From assembly GCA_036847185.1 (NCBI GenBank), contig DAIUAM010000016.1, positions 1-64,000 of the forward strand: DNA of 64,000 nt, written 5' to 3'. Source of the stretch: UBA4738 sp002413305 (lineage in GTDB: Bacteria > Actinomycetota > UBA4738). The first letter of the stretch is position 1, and the number at the start of each line of letters is the position of its first letter. The notes under the pieces were generated by a model that saw only the letters and a program-made list of their open reading frames with translations, was not told the origin of the DNA and did no database searches. The translations under genes were made by a program, and so were the position numbers. Shown here piece after piece: positions 46,522-55,551 of this stretch.

Positions 46522-48138
46522 GTGGTCCAGACCCGATCGATCCTCGCGAGGCACTGGCGGGCGTTCGCCGCCCTGGTTGCGGCCACCATCGCCGGTGCCG
46601 CCTGCGCGCCGGGCGGGAGCCCGCCCAGCTTCCCGGTGGTCGCCGCCACCGGCCTTCGCGTCCAGGTCGTCGATTCGCTGTACGACGCAGGCCGCTCCCC
46701 GTCGGTCGCGTTGGACAAGAACGGCAACCCGGAGGTCGCCTACCTCCTGTACCAGCCGGTCCTGAAGAAGGGGGATCTGCCCCCGCCGATCGTGGGCGGC
46801 GCGCCGCAACCCCCGTCCGTGATGCAAGCGGCGTATTCCGGCGGGACCTGGACCCGGGTGCCCGCCAGCGGCGGCGTCTCGCTCGGGCAGTCGGAGGCCG
46901 GCAAGGCGACGGCGATCGCGAACAAGGACGGCCAGGCCATCCCGGGGGTCAACGACGCCATGACCCTGGACGCGGCCGGAAAGCACCACATCGTGTGGGC
47001 CACCCCGTCCGGGCTCTTCTACACCGACGACTCCAACGGGACCTACGGGAGCCCGACGAAGATCAGCTCCGCACAGACGTTCGGGGCGTCCATCGCGGTG
47101 GCCCCCGACGGTACTTCGTGGATCGCCTACTACGAAGGGTCGACCGTCAAGGTGGCAAGCGGCTCGGGCAGCACGTTCACGGAAGAGCAGGTCGCCACGA
47201 CCAGCGGCGCGCCGGGAGCCACCGCGGGCGTGACGGCCATCGGAGCAGGGTCGAGCGGCCCGCAGGTCGCGTACGGCGACAACGGCACGACGGTGGTTGC
47301 CTCGAAGGTCGGGAACGCCTGGACGCCGACGCCGATCACGGGACCCGGCGGCTACGGTCTGTCGATGGCCCTCGACAAGAGCGGGAATCCGAACCTCGCT
47401 TACTACGACCAGTCCGGCAACGTCTACGAGGTCGGATTGAACGGGGGAGGCCAGACGAAGCTGGCCACCGTGGAGCCGGCGAAGGGTACGACGGGCCCTT
47501 CGGCGGGCTGGTCGACCGGGATCGCGGTCGATGGCTCCGGGGTCGACTACGTCGCCTGGTCCGACATCGGGCGAGGACTGGTCTACGTGGCGACGAACGG
47601 GAGCGGCTCGTTCCAGACCCACCCCGTCCAGGGGAGCTTCGGCGGCCTCAACCCCTCGATCGCGGTCTCGGCCGACGCGCAGCACCTGGCGGTGGCGTGG
47701 TACGACGGGCCGGACGGCGACCTCGACATCGCGACGCCGCCGGCCGGCAGCCTCGCCCTGGCCTTCTCGCCCGCCCCCGTGGTCCTGCCGTCGGCGGGCC
47801 CGACCGCCCCACAGTGCTCGCCCGGCAGCTCGACCGACCTCTCCATCGCCGCCCCGGTCGGCGCCGCCGCCAAGGGATTCGACACGACCTGCCTCGCGGT
47901 CGCGGCCGGGAAGACGTTCACGGTGACCTTCGCGAACGACGACACCGGCGTGCCGCACGACTGGGCGCTCTTCGCGAACTCCGCCGCCACGAGCCCGATC
48001 GGCGGGGCCACCAGCCCGACCCCGGTCAGTCCGGGCAGCTCGCAGAAATACTCGCTGACGGCCCTGAAGGCAGGCACGTACTTCTACCACTGCGACTTCC
48101 ACCAGACCACGATGACCGGCACGCTCGTCGTGAAGTAA
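46522..48138 (+). CDS. Lipoprotein with repeat domain and C-terminal cupredoxin domain
   Basis: Exported protein of 538 aa. The signal peptide ends in lipobox AGAAC. The central about 350 residues contain repeated VALDKNGNPEVAY, AVAPDGTSWIAYY, ALDKSGNPNLAYYD and AVSADAQHLAVAWYD elements, suggesting a beta-propeller. The C-terminal about 105 residues are a type 1 copper domain with ligands in VPHDW (His), YHCDFH (Cys, His) and TTMTG (Met). That domain closely resembles the extra C-terminal domain of the nearby NirK. An electron-carrier or copper-handling role with NirK is inferred. ATG 46510 is an alternative start. Confidence 0.8.
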   Translation: MVQTRSILARHWRAFAALVAATIAGAACAPGGSPPSFPVVAATGLRVQVVDSLYDAGRSPSVALDKNGNPEVAYLLYQPVLKKGDLPPPIVGGAPQPPSVMQAAYSGGTWTRVPASGGVSLGQSEAGKATAIANKDGQAIPGVNDAMTLDAAGKHHIVWATPSGLFYTDDSNGTYGSPTKISSAQTFGASIAVAPDGTSWIAYYEGSTVKVASGSGSTFTEEQVATTSGAPGATAGVTAIGAGSSGPQVAYGDNGTTVVASKVGNAWTPTPITGPGGYGLSMALDKSGNPNLAYYDQSGNVYEVGLNGGGQTKLATVEPAKGTTGPSAGWSTGIAVDGSGVDYVAWSDIGRGLVYVATNGSGSFQTHPVQGSFGGLNPSIAVSADAQHLAVAWYDGPDGDLDIATPPAGSLALAFSPAPVVLPSAGPTAPQCSPGSSTDLSIAAPVGAAAKGFDTTCLAVAAGKTFTVTFANDDTGVPHDWALFANSAATSPIGGATSPTPVSPGSSQKYSLTALKAGTYFYHCDFHQTTMTGTLVVK

Positions 48139-48156
48139 CCGGCTCGCGGGCCGCTC

Positions 48157-48633
48157 CTACCCTCGCGTCCCTACCGGATTCCGCCCCGGCCCGGCCGGGC
48201 CGGCAAGCTGCGTGAGGTCCCGCCCCGAGACGAGCGCCTCCGCAACGGTCGCCGTGTCCAACGACGACCGAAGGGCCTGGGCCGCCTCGAACCAGGCCGG
48301 ATGCACCGGGCACGGATCGTCGGGACGGCAGGTGGTGCCGCGCAGGGTGCATCGCTGGGGGAGAAGGGCCCCCTCAGAGGCTTCCACGACCTCGAGCAAG
48401 GTGATCTCCGACGGTGGGCGGGCCAGGCGGTATCCCCCCTCCCGCCCCGCTCGCGCTTCGACCAGGCCGGCTCGAACCGTGTCCCCGAGGACCTGTGGCG
48501 TGTAGCTCACGGGGATGGACATCGAGCCCGAGATCTCCCGGATCTTGCGGTACGAACCGTCCCCCCAGGCCTCCCCCAGGTAGAGGATCGCCCGCACCGC
48601 GTAGTCCGCACGTCTCGAAAGTTGCAGGTCCAT
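48157..48633 (-). CDS. Rrf2-family regulator (NsrR/IscR-like)
   Basis: Winged-helix regulator of 158 aa. The N-terminus LQLSRRADYAVRAILYL and REGGYRLARPPSEITLLEVVEA are Rrf2 hallmarks. Three cysteines (C95, C102, C108) fit Fe-S cluster ligation, with C-x6-C-x5-C spacing close to NsrR and IscR. The gene is divergent from nirK with a palindrome between them, so an NO- or redox-sensing repressor of nirK is likely. The ATG at 48633 is preferred because TATGAT (48641-48646, minus) lies 7 nt upstream; the ATG at 48645 overlaps that hexamer. Confidence 0.88.
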   Translation of the reverse strand: MDLQLSRRADYAVRAILYLGEAWGDGSYRKIREISGSMSIPVSYTPQVLGDTVRAGLVEARAGREGGYRLARPPSEITLLEVVEASEGALLPQRCTLRGTTCRPDDPCPVHPAWFEAAQALRSSLDTATVAEALVSGRDLTQLAGPAGPGRNPVGTRG

Positions 48634-48669
48634 CGGCCCGATCATACCCCTCGTTCAGTCTCTAGCCTA

Positions 48670-48692
48670 ACGTGTAGGAGTAAGCTACACGT
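48670..48692. promoter_or_regulatory. Palindromic operator between the Rrf2 gene and nirK
   Basis: ACGTGTAG and CTACACGT are perfect 8-bp inverted arms around a 7-bp spacer (GAGTAAG), giving a 23-bp site. It lies between the Rrf2 start and the nirK start and covers a TAAGCT hexamer (48681-48686) that could be a nirK -10. Probable binding site of the Rrf2 protein. Confidence 0.6.
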
Positions 48693-48732
48693 GTTGGAGT
48701 CGAGGAGCACGCGGTCGGAAAGAGAGGTCCGG

Positions 48733-50214
48733 ATGGATGCGAACAGGAGCGAACGAGGCAACGCTGGGATCGCGGTCCTTGTGGTGCTGTCCCTGACGGC
48801 CCTGGGGGTCGGGACGGCCGGCGTGGTCCGCGGCGGGGCGCGGTCCTCGCGAGCGGTCCAGGCTGCTTCCGTGCCCTACCTGATGGCGGGGAGCGGCACC
48901 GGCCACGTGGTGAGCGTCGACCTGACGGCGAACGACACGACCATCCAGGAGATCGCTCCCGGCGTGAAGTTCAACGCCTGGACCTTCAACGGCACCGCAC
49001 CGGGTCCCGTGATCCGCGTCCAGCAGGGCGACACCGTGCAGTTCACCCTCCACAACGCGTCGAAGAACATGTCCCATTCGATCGACTTCCACGCCGCGCA
49101 GACGCCGTGGGACGTGAACTATCAGGCGGTGGCGCCTGGCAAGGTCTTCACCTTCAGTTGGGTGGCTCGGTTCCCGGGCGTGTTCATGTACCACTGCGGG
49201 ACCCCGCCGGTCATCCAGCACATCTCGAACGGGATGTACGGCGCGATCGTCGTCGAGCCCGCCCACACGCTCGCCCCGGCCCGCGAATACGTCTTGGTGC
49301 AGAGCGAGTTCTACCCTTCGGCCCAGCCGACGGGCGGCGTTTACTACGGCGACTACAACGCGATGCTGGCCAACCAGCCCCAGTACATCGTGTTCAACGG
49401 AGAGGCCAACCAGTTCAAGGACCACCCCTTGGTCGCCAGGCCGGGGGAGCTGATCCGGCTCTGGGTGGTGGACGCCGGCCCCAGCCACTGGTCGGCCTTC
49501 CACGTGATCGGCGCGCTGTTCGACAGCGCGTACGCGAGCGGGAACCCGGCGAACGCCGTGCACGGCGTGCAGACCGTAACCATCGCTCCCGGTGACGGGT
49601 GGATGATGGAGCTCCGGATCCCCGACGCCGGGCTGTATCCGTTCGTCACGCACTCCTTCGCCGATGCGGGGAGGGGGGCGCTGGGGATCATCAAGGTGGA
49701 CCCGAAGGCGCCTGCGGCTCCGAAGTCGTACCCGACGATGGGCGACCCGATGACGGCCGGGGTGACGGCTGATACCGCGACCGGGACCACCGGCCCGAGC
49801 ACCGGCGGCACCGGGATGGCCGGTATGCCCATGCCTTCGCCGGCGGCCGGCGGGACGTCTTCGCCTCCCGGTGCGGCCTCGTGCATGCCGATGGGAACGA
49901 AGCTCGAGATCACCGCACCGGCCGGGGCGAGCACGTCGGGGTTCGACAAGACGTGCCTGGCCGCCCCCGCCGGGTTGACGTTCACCGTGACCTTCAAGAA
50001 CCTGGACACGGGCATCCCGCACAACTTCGCGATCTACTCGGACTCGAACGCCACCACGTGGCTGGGCGGGGCGGAGAGCGCGGCGAAGATCGTGATGGGA
50101 CCGGGGAGCGTCACCTACACGATCAAAGGGCTGCCTGCCGGCCAGTACTTCTTCCGGTGCGACATCCACCCCCAGACCATGAAGGGCGTGTTCATAGTCG
50201 CGGGCGGCCACTGA
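48733..50214 (+). CDS. nirK: Copper nitrite reductase with an extra C-terminal cupredoxin domain
   Basis: Reduces nitrite to NO outside the membrane; 493 aa, longer than the usual two-domain enzyme. The N-terminal hydrophobic segment (11-32) is a signal or anchor. Type 1 copper ligands are H115, C155, H163 and M168; type 2 ligands are H120, H154 and H307. D118 and H257 match the catalytic Asp/His pair. A Met/Gly/Pro-rich linker (about 350-385) leads to a third cupredoxin domain with ligands in IPHNF, FRCDIH and QTMKG, which may feed electrons to the core. ATG 48733 follows GAGAGG. The Rrf2 regulator gene lies upstream and divergent. Confidence 0.92.
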   Translation: MDANRSERGNAGIAVLVVLSLTALGVGTAGVVRGGARSSRAVQAASVPYLMAGSGTGHVVSVDLTANDTTIQEIAPGVKFNAWTFNGTAPGPVIRVQQGDTVQFTLHNASKNMSHSIDFHAAQTPWDVNYQAVAPGKVFTFSWVARFPGVFMYHCGTPPVIQHISNGMYGAIVVEPAHTLAPAREYVLVQSEFYPSAQPTGGVYYGDYNAMLANQPQYIVFNGEANQFKDHPLVARPGELIRLWVVDAGPSHWSAFHVIGALFDSAYASGNPANAVHGVQTVTIAPGDGWMMELRIPDAGLYPFVTHSFADAGRGALGIIKVDPKAPAAPKSYPTMGDPMTAGVTADTATGTTGPSTGGTGMAGMPMPSPAAGGTSSPPGAASCMPMGTKLEITAPAGASTSGFDKTCLAAPAGLTFTVTFKNLDTGIPHNFAIYSDSNATTWLGGAESAAKIVMGPGSVTYTIKGLPAGQYFFRCDIHPQTMKGVFIVAGGH

Positions 50215-50225
50215 CCGGACGGCAC

Positions 50226-50269
50226 GCGGGCGGGGAGGGTTTGCGGAAAGACAGAACCTCCCCGTCCGC
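50226..50269 (+). terminator. nirK terminator hairpin
   Basis: A 13-bp stem (50226-50238 with 50257-50269, one G-U pair) encloses an 18-nt loop, 12 bp after the nirK stop. Confidence 0.6.
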
Positions 50270-50296
50270 TTGCGGGGTGGGGCCCCGGCTCGCTCC

Positions 50297-50302
50297 TACA
50301 AT
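50297..50302 (+). promoter_or_regulatory. -10 hexamer TACAAT for leaderless uvrC
   Basis: TACAAT ends 8 nt before GTG 50311, with no ribosome-binding site between. Confidence 0.6.
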
Positions 50303-50310
50303 GGTCTAGC

Positions 50311-52218
50311 GTGAGCGTCCGACGGCCGGAACCGTCCTCCATCCCCGACGAGCCGGGCGCGTACCTCTTCCGGGACTCCGACGGTCGCGTCGTCTACGTG
50401 GGGAAGGCGATCTCCCTCCGCAAACGGCTCGCTTCGTACTGGAGCCGCCCGCTGCATCCGCGCACCGAGGCGATGGTCGAGCACGCCGTCACGGTCGACT
50501 GGATCCTGGCGAAGAACGAGGTCGACGCGCTGATGCTCGAGTACAACCTCATCAAGTCGCACCGGCCACGGTTCAACATCCGCTACCGCGACGACAAGTC
50601 GTACCCGTACCTCGCGCTGACCGTGGGGGAGCGTTGGCCCCGGGCCAGGGTGATGCGGGGACCCAAGCGCAAAGGGGTCCGGTACTTCGGGCCGTACGGC
50701 CACGCCTACGCGATCCGGGAGACCCTCGACGCGCTGACCCGGGTCTTTCCTGTTCGAACGTGCAGCGACGGGTTCTTCGACCAGCGGGCCCGGGCGGGAC
50801 GGCCATGCCTCTACTACGACATCGGGCGATGCGCCGGCCCGTGCGTGCCGGCATCGACCGGGGTCACCGAGGCGAGCTACCGCGAACAGGTCGACGCGCT
50901 GTCCGACTTCCTGGCCGGGCGACACAAGCCGATCCTGTCTCGCCTCGACGTGGAGATGCGGGGCGCCGCCGAGTCGCTCGAGTTCGAACGCGCCGCCAAG
51001 CTCCGGGACCAGCTCGCCGCCGCCCGCAAGGCGATCGAGAGCCAGGAGATGGTGCTCTCCCGCCGGGAGGACCTCGACGTCATCGGGATCGAAGAGGACG
51101 ACCTCGAAGCCGCGTTGCAGGTGTTCTTCGTCCGGGGCGGCCGGGTGATGGGCCGGCGCGGGTGGGTGGTCGACAAGGTGGAGGACATCCAGCTCCCTGG
51201 GCTGATCTCGTCGTTCGTGCGCGAGCTGTACATGGAGCGCGAAGAGGTCCCCCGGCGCGTGCTGGTGCCGGTCCTTCCCGAGGAGCAGGAGCTGCTCGAG
51301 GAGTGGCTGTCCCGGGTCCGGGGCTCCCGCGTTCAGATCTCCGTCCCGGCCCGTGGCGACGGCCGCCGCCTGCTCCAGACGGTCACCCAGAACGCGAAGG
51401 AAGCCTTCGTCCGCCACAAGCTGAAGCGGTCGTCGGACTTCGCTGCGCGGTCACGGGCGCTGCAGGAGCTGGGCGACGCTCTCGGCCTGCCGAACGGCCC
51501 GCTGCGCATCGAGTGCTACGACATCTCCAACCTCGGCCCGACGGACAAGGTCGCCTCGATGGTCGTGTTCGAGGACGGCCTGCCGAAGCGCAGCGATTAC
51601 CGAAAGTTCGCCATCAAGAGCGTGCCGGGACAAGACGACTTTGCAAGCATGGAGGAAGTGCTCCGACGACGCCTGGCCCGCCTGCGCAGCGAAGGGGAAC
51701 CGGCCGGCCCGGCCGGCCCAGAAGAAGAGACGCCCCGGCGGCGGCGGCGGTTCGCGTACTTCCCGTCGCTCATCGTGGTGGACGGAGGACGCGGGCAGCT
51801 CTCGGTGGCCGAACGGGTGCTGGCCGACTTCGGGCTCGCCATCCCTGTGGTCGGGCTCGCCAAGCGGCTGGAGGAGGTCTACCTCCCCGGCCAACCCCAA
51901 CCCCTGCAGATCCCTCGCGGGTCGGAGGCGCTGTTCGTGCTCCAGCACATCCGGGACGAGGCGCACCGGTTCGCCATCACCTTCCACCGGCAGAAGCGGC
52001 AGAAACGCGCGCTCAGGTCCGTCCTGGACGATATCCCCGGCGTGGGCCCGTCGCGGAAGAAGGCCCTGCTCCGGCGATTCGGGTCGGTGGCGCGGCTGCG
52101 GACCGCCTCGTCAGAGGAGATCGACGGCACCCCGGGGGTGGGCCGATCCCTGGCCGGGGTGATCCATGAGCACCTCCATCGCGTAGAAGCAGTGACGGAC
52201 GTACGGAGGGTGGGATGA
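50311..52218 (+). CDS. uvrC: Excinuclease ABC subunit C
   Basis: Dual-incision nuclease of excision repair, 635 aa. The GIY-YIG domain begins EPGAYLFRDSDGRVVYVGKA. A UVR motif reads EFERAAKLRDQLAA (about residue 228). The C-terminal RNase H-like nuclease has YDISNLGPT and VVDGGRGQL with catalytic Asp residues. A helix-hairpin-helix (IPGVGPSRKKALLRRFGS) ends the protein. The GTG start is supported by a -10 hexamer. rapZ follows, as in most actinobacteria. Confidence 0.97.
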   Translation: MSVRRPEPSSIPDEPGAYLFRDSDGRVVYVGKAISLRKRLASYWSRPLHPRTEAMVEHAVTVDWILAKNEVDALMLEYNLIKSHRPRFNIRYRDDKSYPYLALTVGERWPRARVMRGPKRKGVRYFGPYGHAYAIRETLDALTRVFPVRTCSDGFFDQRARAGRPCLYYDIGRCAGPCVPASTGVTEASYREQVDALSDFLAGRHKPILSRLDVEMRGAAESLEFERAAKLRDQLAAARKAIESQEMVLSRREDLDVIGIEEDDLEAALQVFFVRGGRVMGRRGWVVDKVEDIQLPGLISSFVRELYMEREEVPRRVLVPVLPEEQELLEEWLSRVRGSRVQISVPARGDGRRLLQTVTQNAKEAFVRHKLKRSSDFAARSRALQELGDALGLPNGPLRIECYDISNLGPTDKVASMVVFEDGLPKRSDYRKFAIKSVPGQDDFASMEEVLRRRLARLRSEGEPAGPAGPEEETPRRRRRFAYFPSLIVVDGGRGQLSVAERVLADFGLAIPVVGLAKRLEEVYLPGQPQPLQIPRGSEALFVLQHIRDEAHRFAITFHRQKRQKRALRSVLDDIPGVGPSRKKALLRRFGSVARLRTASSEEIDGTPGVGRSLAGVIHEHLHRVEAVTDVRRVG

Positions 52219-52282
52219 GGTTCCGCGCACGGAGGGCTCGAAGAGCCCGTGGGTCCGCGCGCCGCGCCCGCCGGGGAGGGCC

Positions 52283-53194
52283 GTGCTGATGGCCACCGCG
52301 GCCGGCCGGAAGCGGGCCATCCCCGAGGCATCCGACGGGCTCGAGTTCACGATCATCACCGGCCTGTCGGGCGCGGGCCGATCCGAAGCCGCGAAGTCCT
52401 TCGAGGACCTCGGGTACTTCGTGGTCGACAACCTCCCGCCCGCCCTGATCGGGAAGATGGCAGAGCTGGTCGCGTCCAGCGCGAACCCTTCCCGCGTGGC
52501 CATCGTGGCGGATGTCCGGGGCGGCGTCTTCTTCACCGAGCTGTCGCGCGGCTTGCAAGACCTGCGCGAGCTGGGCATCCCGTACCGGATCGTGTTCCTG
52601 GAGGCCTCGGACGACGACCTCCTGAACCGCTTCGAGGCCACCCGCCGCAAGCATCCCCTGGCCCCGGCGGACCGGGTGGTCGAGGGCATCCGGAAGGAGC
52701 GGCTGATGATGGAGTCGCTGAAGGAGGAAGCCGACCTCATCATCGATACCTCCGGAATGTCCCCGCACGACCTGCGCGACCGGGTCCGGGACGTGTTCGC
52801 GAGGCATCCCGCCGAAGAACAGGTCCAGGTCTCGTTGGTCAGCTTCGGCTACAAGTACGGGCTCCCCAGGGACGCCGACCTGGTGCTCGACGTCCGGTTC
52901 CTGCCGAACCCCCACTGGATCGAGCAGCTCCGGTCCCTGCCCGGCACCGACCCGGCCGTGCGGACCTACGTCACCGGCCAGCGCGCCTACGGCGAATTCG
53001 TCCGCCGGCTGCGAGCCCTGCTGGACGCCACCGTCCCCGGGTACGTCGCCGAGGGCAAGTCCTACCTGACCGTGGCCATCGGGTGTACCGGCGGGCGCCA
53101 CCGTTCGGTCGTGGTGTCCGAGGAGCTGGCCGACTACTTCCGGGAGCGGGGACACCCCGTGAACGTCGACCATCGCGACCTCGACCGCGACTGA
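52283..53194 (+). CDS. rapZ: RapZ/YvcJ-family nucleotide-binding protein
   Basis: P-loop protein of 303 aa. Walker A is GLSGAGRSEAA (Arg in place of Lys, common in actinobacterial members) and is followed by GYFVVDNLPPAL. The C-terminal domain has SFGYKYGLPRDADLV, VLDVRFLPNPHW and AIGCTGGRHRSV, the family's signature end. It binds nucleotides and RNA in other bacteria; its role in actinobacteria is not settled. Start is GTG 52283 or ATG 52289, both after GGGGAGGG. The usual downstream yvcK and whiA are absent, and gap comes next. Confidence 0.93.
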   Translation: MLMATAAGRKRAIPEASDGLEFTIITGLSGAGRSEAAKSFEDLGYFVVDNLPPALIGKMAELVASSANPSRVAIVADVRGGVFFTELSRGLQDLRELGIPYRIVFLEASDDDLLNRFEATRRKHPLAPADRVVEGIRKERLMMESLKEEADLIIDTSGMSPHDLRDRVRDVFARHPAEEQVQVSLVSFGYKYGLPRDADLVLDVRFLPNPHWIEQLRSLPGTDPAVRTYVTGQRAYGEFVRRLRALLDATVPGYVAEGKSYLTVAIGCTGGRHRSVVVSEELADYFRERGHPVNVDHRDLDRD

Positions 53195-53207
53195 GGCGCA
53201 CCAAGCC

Positions 53208-53223
53208 CGGGCCGACCGGCCCG
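53208..53223 (+). terminator. Hairpin after rapZ
   Basis: CGGGCCG and CGGCCCG form a tight palindromic stem, followed by TTCCC. The block CCCGGGCCGACCG is repeated directly just downstream (about 53230). Confidence 0.45.
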
Positions 53224-53346
53224 TTCCCTCCCGGGCCGACCGTCCCGACGGCGCGTCGCGAGCGTTGGGTAGGATTGCCTGAAGCACGCCGCCGCGACCC
53301 GCCGGCGGTCATCGGCCCGGGTGACGGGCCCGGAGGAGGCAGGCGC

Positions 53347-54354
53347 ATGACGGTCAAGATCGGCATCAACGGCTTCGGACGGATCGGACGGAACCTCTAC
53401 CGCGCACTCCGGCAGAACGGTTCGGACTTCGAGATCGTGGCGGTGAACGACATCACCGACACGAAGACGCTGGCCCACCTGCTGAAGTACGACTCGGTCC
53501 TGGGCAGGTTCCAGGGCGACGTCTCCCACACGGACGACTCGATCGTGGTCGACGGCACCGCGATCAAGGTGCTCGCCGAGCGGGACCCGGCGAACCTCCC
53601 GTGGAAGGAGCTCGGGGCGGAGATCGTCGTCGAGTCGACCGGCCTGTTCACCGCGCGCGAGAAGGCGAACCTGCACATCGAGGCCGGCGCCCAGAAAGTC
53701 CTGATCAGCGCCCCGGCCAAGGGTGAGGACATCACGATCGTGATGGGCGTCAACGACGACCAGTACGACCCGGCCACCCACAACGTCATCTCCAACGCCT
53801 CCTGCACCACGAACTGCGTGGTGCCGATGGCGAAGGTCCTCGACGACACCTTCGGCATCGAGCGAGGGCTGATGACCACCGTGCACGCCTACACGAACGA
53901 CCAGAATCTGCTCGATCTGCCGCACAAGGACCTCCGCCGGGCCCGGGCGGCTGCGATCAACATCATCCCTGCCAGCACGGGCGCGGCGAAGGCATCGGCG
54001 CTGGTCATGCCGCAGCTCAAGGGCAAGATGGACGGCTTGGCCATGCGGGTTCCGGTTCCGGACGGCTCGGTCACCGACCTGGTCGTGCTCCTCGGCAAGG
54101 AGGCAACCCCCGAGGAGATCAACGCGGCGTTCCGGCGGGCGGCCGGCGAGGGTCCGCTGGCTGACAAGCTGATCTACTCGGTGGACCCGATCGTCTCCAG
54201 CGACATCGTCGGCTCGCCGGCGTCCTGCACGTTCGACTCCCTGGAGACCATGGCCATCGGCAATCTGGCCAAGGTCATCGGGTGGTACGACAACGAGTGG
54301 GGCTATTCGAACCGGCTGGTCGACCTCCTCGAGCTGGTCGCGTCGAAGCTTTGA
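53347..54354 (+). CDS. gap: Glyceraldehyde-3-phosphate dehydrogenase, type I
   Basis: NAD-dependent glycolytic enzyme, 335 aa. INGFGRIGRN is the dinucleotide fold, SNASCTTNC holds the catalytic Cys, TTVHAYTNDQ the catalytic His, and IPASTGAAKA the phosphate site. D33 in VNDITD fits NAD preference. GGAGG upstream of ATG 53347 supports the start, and a TAGGAT (53270-53275) may be its -10. It leads the gap-pgk-tpiA-apgM group, overlapping pgk by 4 bp. Confidence 0.98.
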   Translation: MTVKIGINGFGRIGRNLYRALRQNGSDFEIVAVNDITDTKTLAHLLKYDSVLGRFQGDVSHTDDSIVVDGTAIKVLAERDPANLPWKELGAEIVVESTGLFTAREKANLHIEAGAQKVLISAPAKGEDITIVMGVNDDQYDPATHNVISNASCTTNCVVPMAKVLDDTFGIERGLMTTVHAYTNDQNLLDLPHKDLRRARAAAINIIPASTGAAKASALVMPQLKGKMDGLAMRVPVPDGSVTDLVVLLGKEATPEEINAAFRRAAGEGPLADKLIYSVDPIVSSDIVGSPASCTFDSLETMAIGNLAKVIGWYDNEWGYSNRLVDLLELVASKL

Positions 54355-55550
54355 GTCCCCGGCGTCTCCGCACGCTCGAGGATCTGGGCGACCTGTTCGG
54401 CGCGACCGTCCTGGTCCGGTGCGACTTCAACGTGCCACTGGAGGCTGGGCGGATCACGGACGACCTGCGCATCACGGCAACTGCGCCGACCCTTCGGGAG
54501 CTCTTGGACCGGGGGGCCACCCTGGTCACCTGCTCGCACCTCGGGAGGCCGAAGGGCGAAGTTGTGGAGAAGCTGCGGCTGGACCCGGTGGCCGAACGGC
54601 TGTCCGAGGTCCTGGGCAAGCCGGTGAAGAAGCTCGACCGGGTGGTGGGCCCGGAGGTGAGCGCGGCCGTGATGGCGGGCGGGGCCGGCGACGTGCTCAT
54701 GCTCGAGAACCTCCGGTTCGACCGGGGGGAGACGGCCAACGACCCGGAGTTCGCCGCGCAGCTGGCGTCCCTGGCCGACGTTTACGTGGACGACGCGTTC
54801 GGGGCCGCTCATCGCGCGCACGCCTCGGTGGTCGGAGCGGCGGAGCGCTTCGCCCGACGGGCGGCAGGCCAGCTGCTCCAGCGGGAGGTCGAGGTCCTGA
54901 CCCGGGTCCTGCACGATGCCGAGGAACCCTTCGTGGCGATCCTCGGCGGCGCCAAGGTTTCCGACAAGCTCGAAACGGTCAACGCCCTGGTCGAACGCGT
55001 CGACGCCGTGCTCATCGGCGGCGCGATGGCCTTCTCCTTCCTGGCCGCCTCCGGCTCCGAGGTCGGCACCTCGCTGGTCGAACCCGACCAGTACGAGCTG
55101 GTTCGCGAGGCGGTGAAGAAGGCCGAAGCAGGGGGCGTGCTGATCCAGCTGCCGGAGGACGTCGTCGCGGCGCCCGAGCCCTCGCTCGAGGCCAAGTGGC
55201 AGACCGTGAACGCGAACGCGATCCCGCGCGGCCTGATGGGCCTGGACATCGGCCCCCGCACCGTGGAGGAGTTCGCCCGGACCATCGCCGACGCGAAGAC
55301 GATCCTGTGGAACGGTCCGATGGGGATGTTCGAGCTGGAGCCATTCTCGGCGGGGACCCGGGGAGTGGCCATGGCGGTGGCGGGTTCGACGGCGTTCACC
55401 GTGGTCGGTGGGGGTGACAGCCTGGCCGCGCTGAAGAAGTTCGGCCTGGCCGATTCGATCGATCATCTGTCCACGGGGGGTGGTGCGTCTCTCGAGTTCC
55501 TGGAGGGGAAGGAGCTCCCGGGGGTGGCCGTCCTCATGAAGGAGGGCTGA
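54351..55550 (+). CDS. pgk: Phosphoglycerate kinase
   Basis: Glycolytic kinase, 399 aa. The N-terminus VLVRCDFNVPLEAGRITDD, TCSHLGRPKG, ENLRFDRGE, AILGGAKVSDK, NGPMGMFE and VVGGGDSLAA are the standard substrate and nucleotide sites. The only start that keeps the N-terminal strand intact is TTG 54351, which overlaps the gap stop (TTGA), so translation is probably coupled to gap. Confidence 0.97.
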   Translation: MSPRRLRTLEDLGDLFGATVLVRCDFNVPLEAGRITDDLRITATAPTLRELLDRGATLVTCSHLGRPKGEVVEKLRLDPVAERLSEVLGKPVKKLDRVVGPEVSAAVMAGGAGDVLMLENLRFDRGETANDPEFAAQLASLADVYVDDAFGAAHRAHASVVGAAERFARRAAGQLLQREVEVLTRVLHDAEEPFVAILGGAKVSDKLETVNALVERVDAVLIGGAMAFSFLAASGSEVGTSLVEPDQYELVREAVKKAEAGGVLIQLPEDVVAAPEPSLEAKWQTVNANAIPRGLMGLDIGPRTVEEFARTIADAKTILWNGPMGMFELEPFSAGTRGVAMAVAGSTAFTVVGGGDSLAALKKFGLADSIDHLSTGGGASLEFLEGKELPGVAVLMKEG

Positions 55551-55551
55551 C

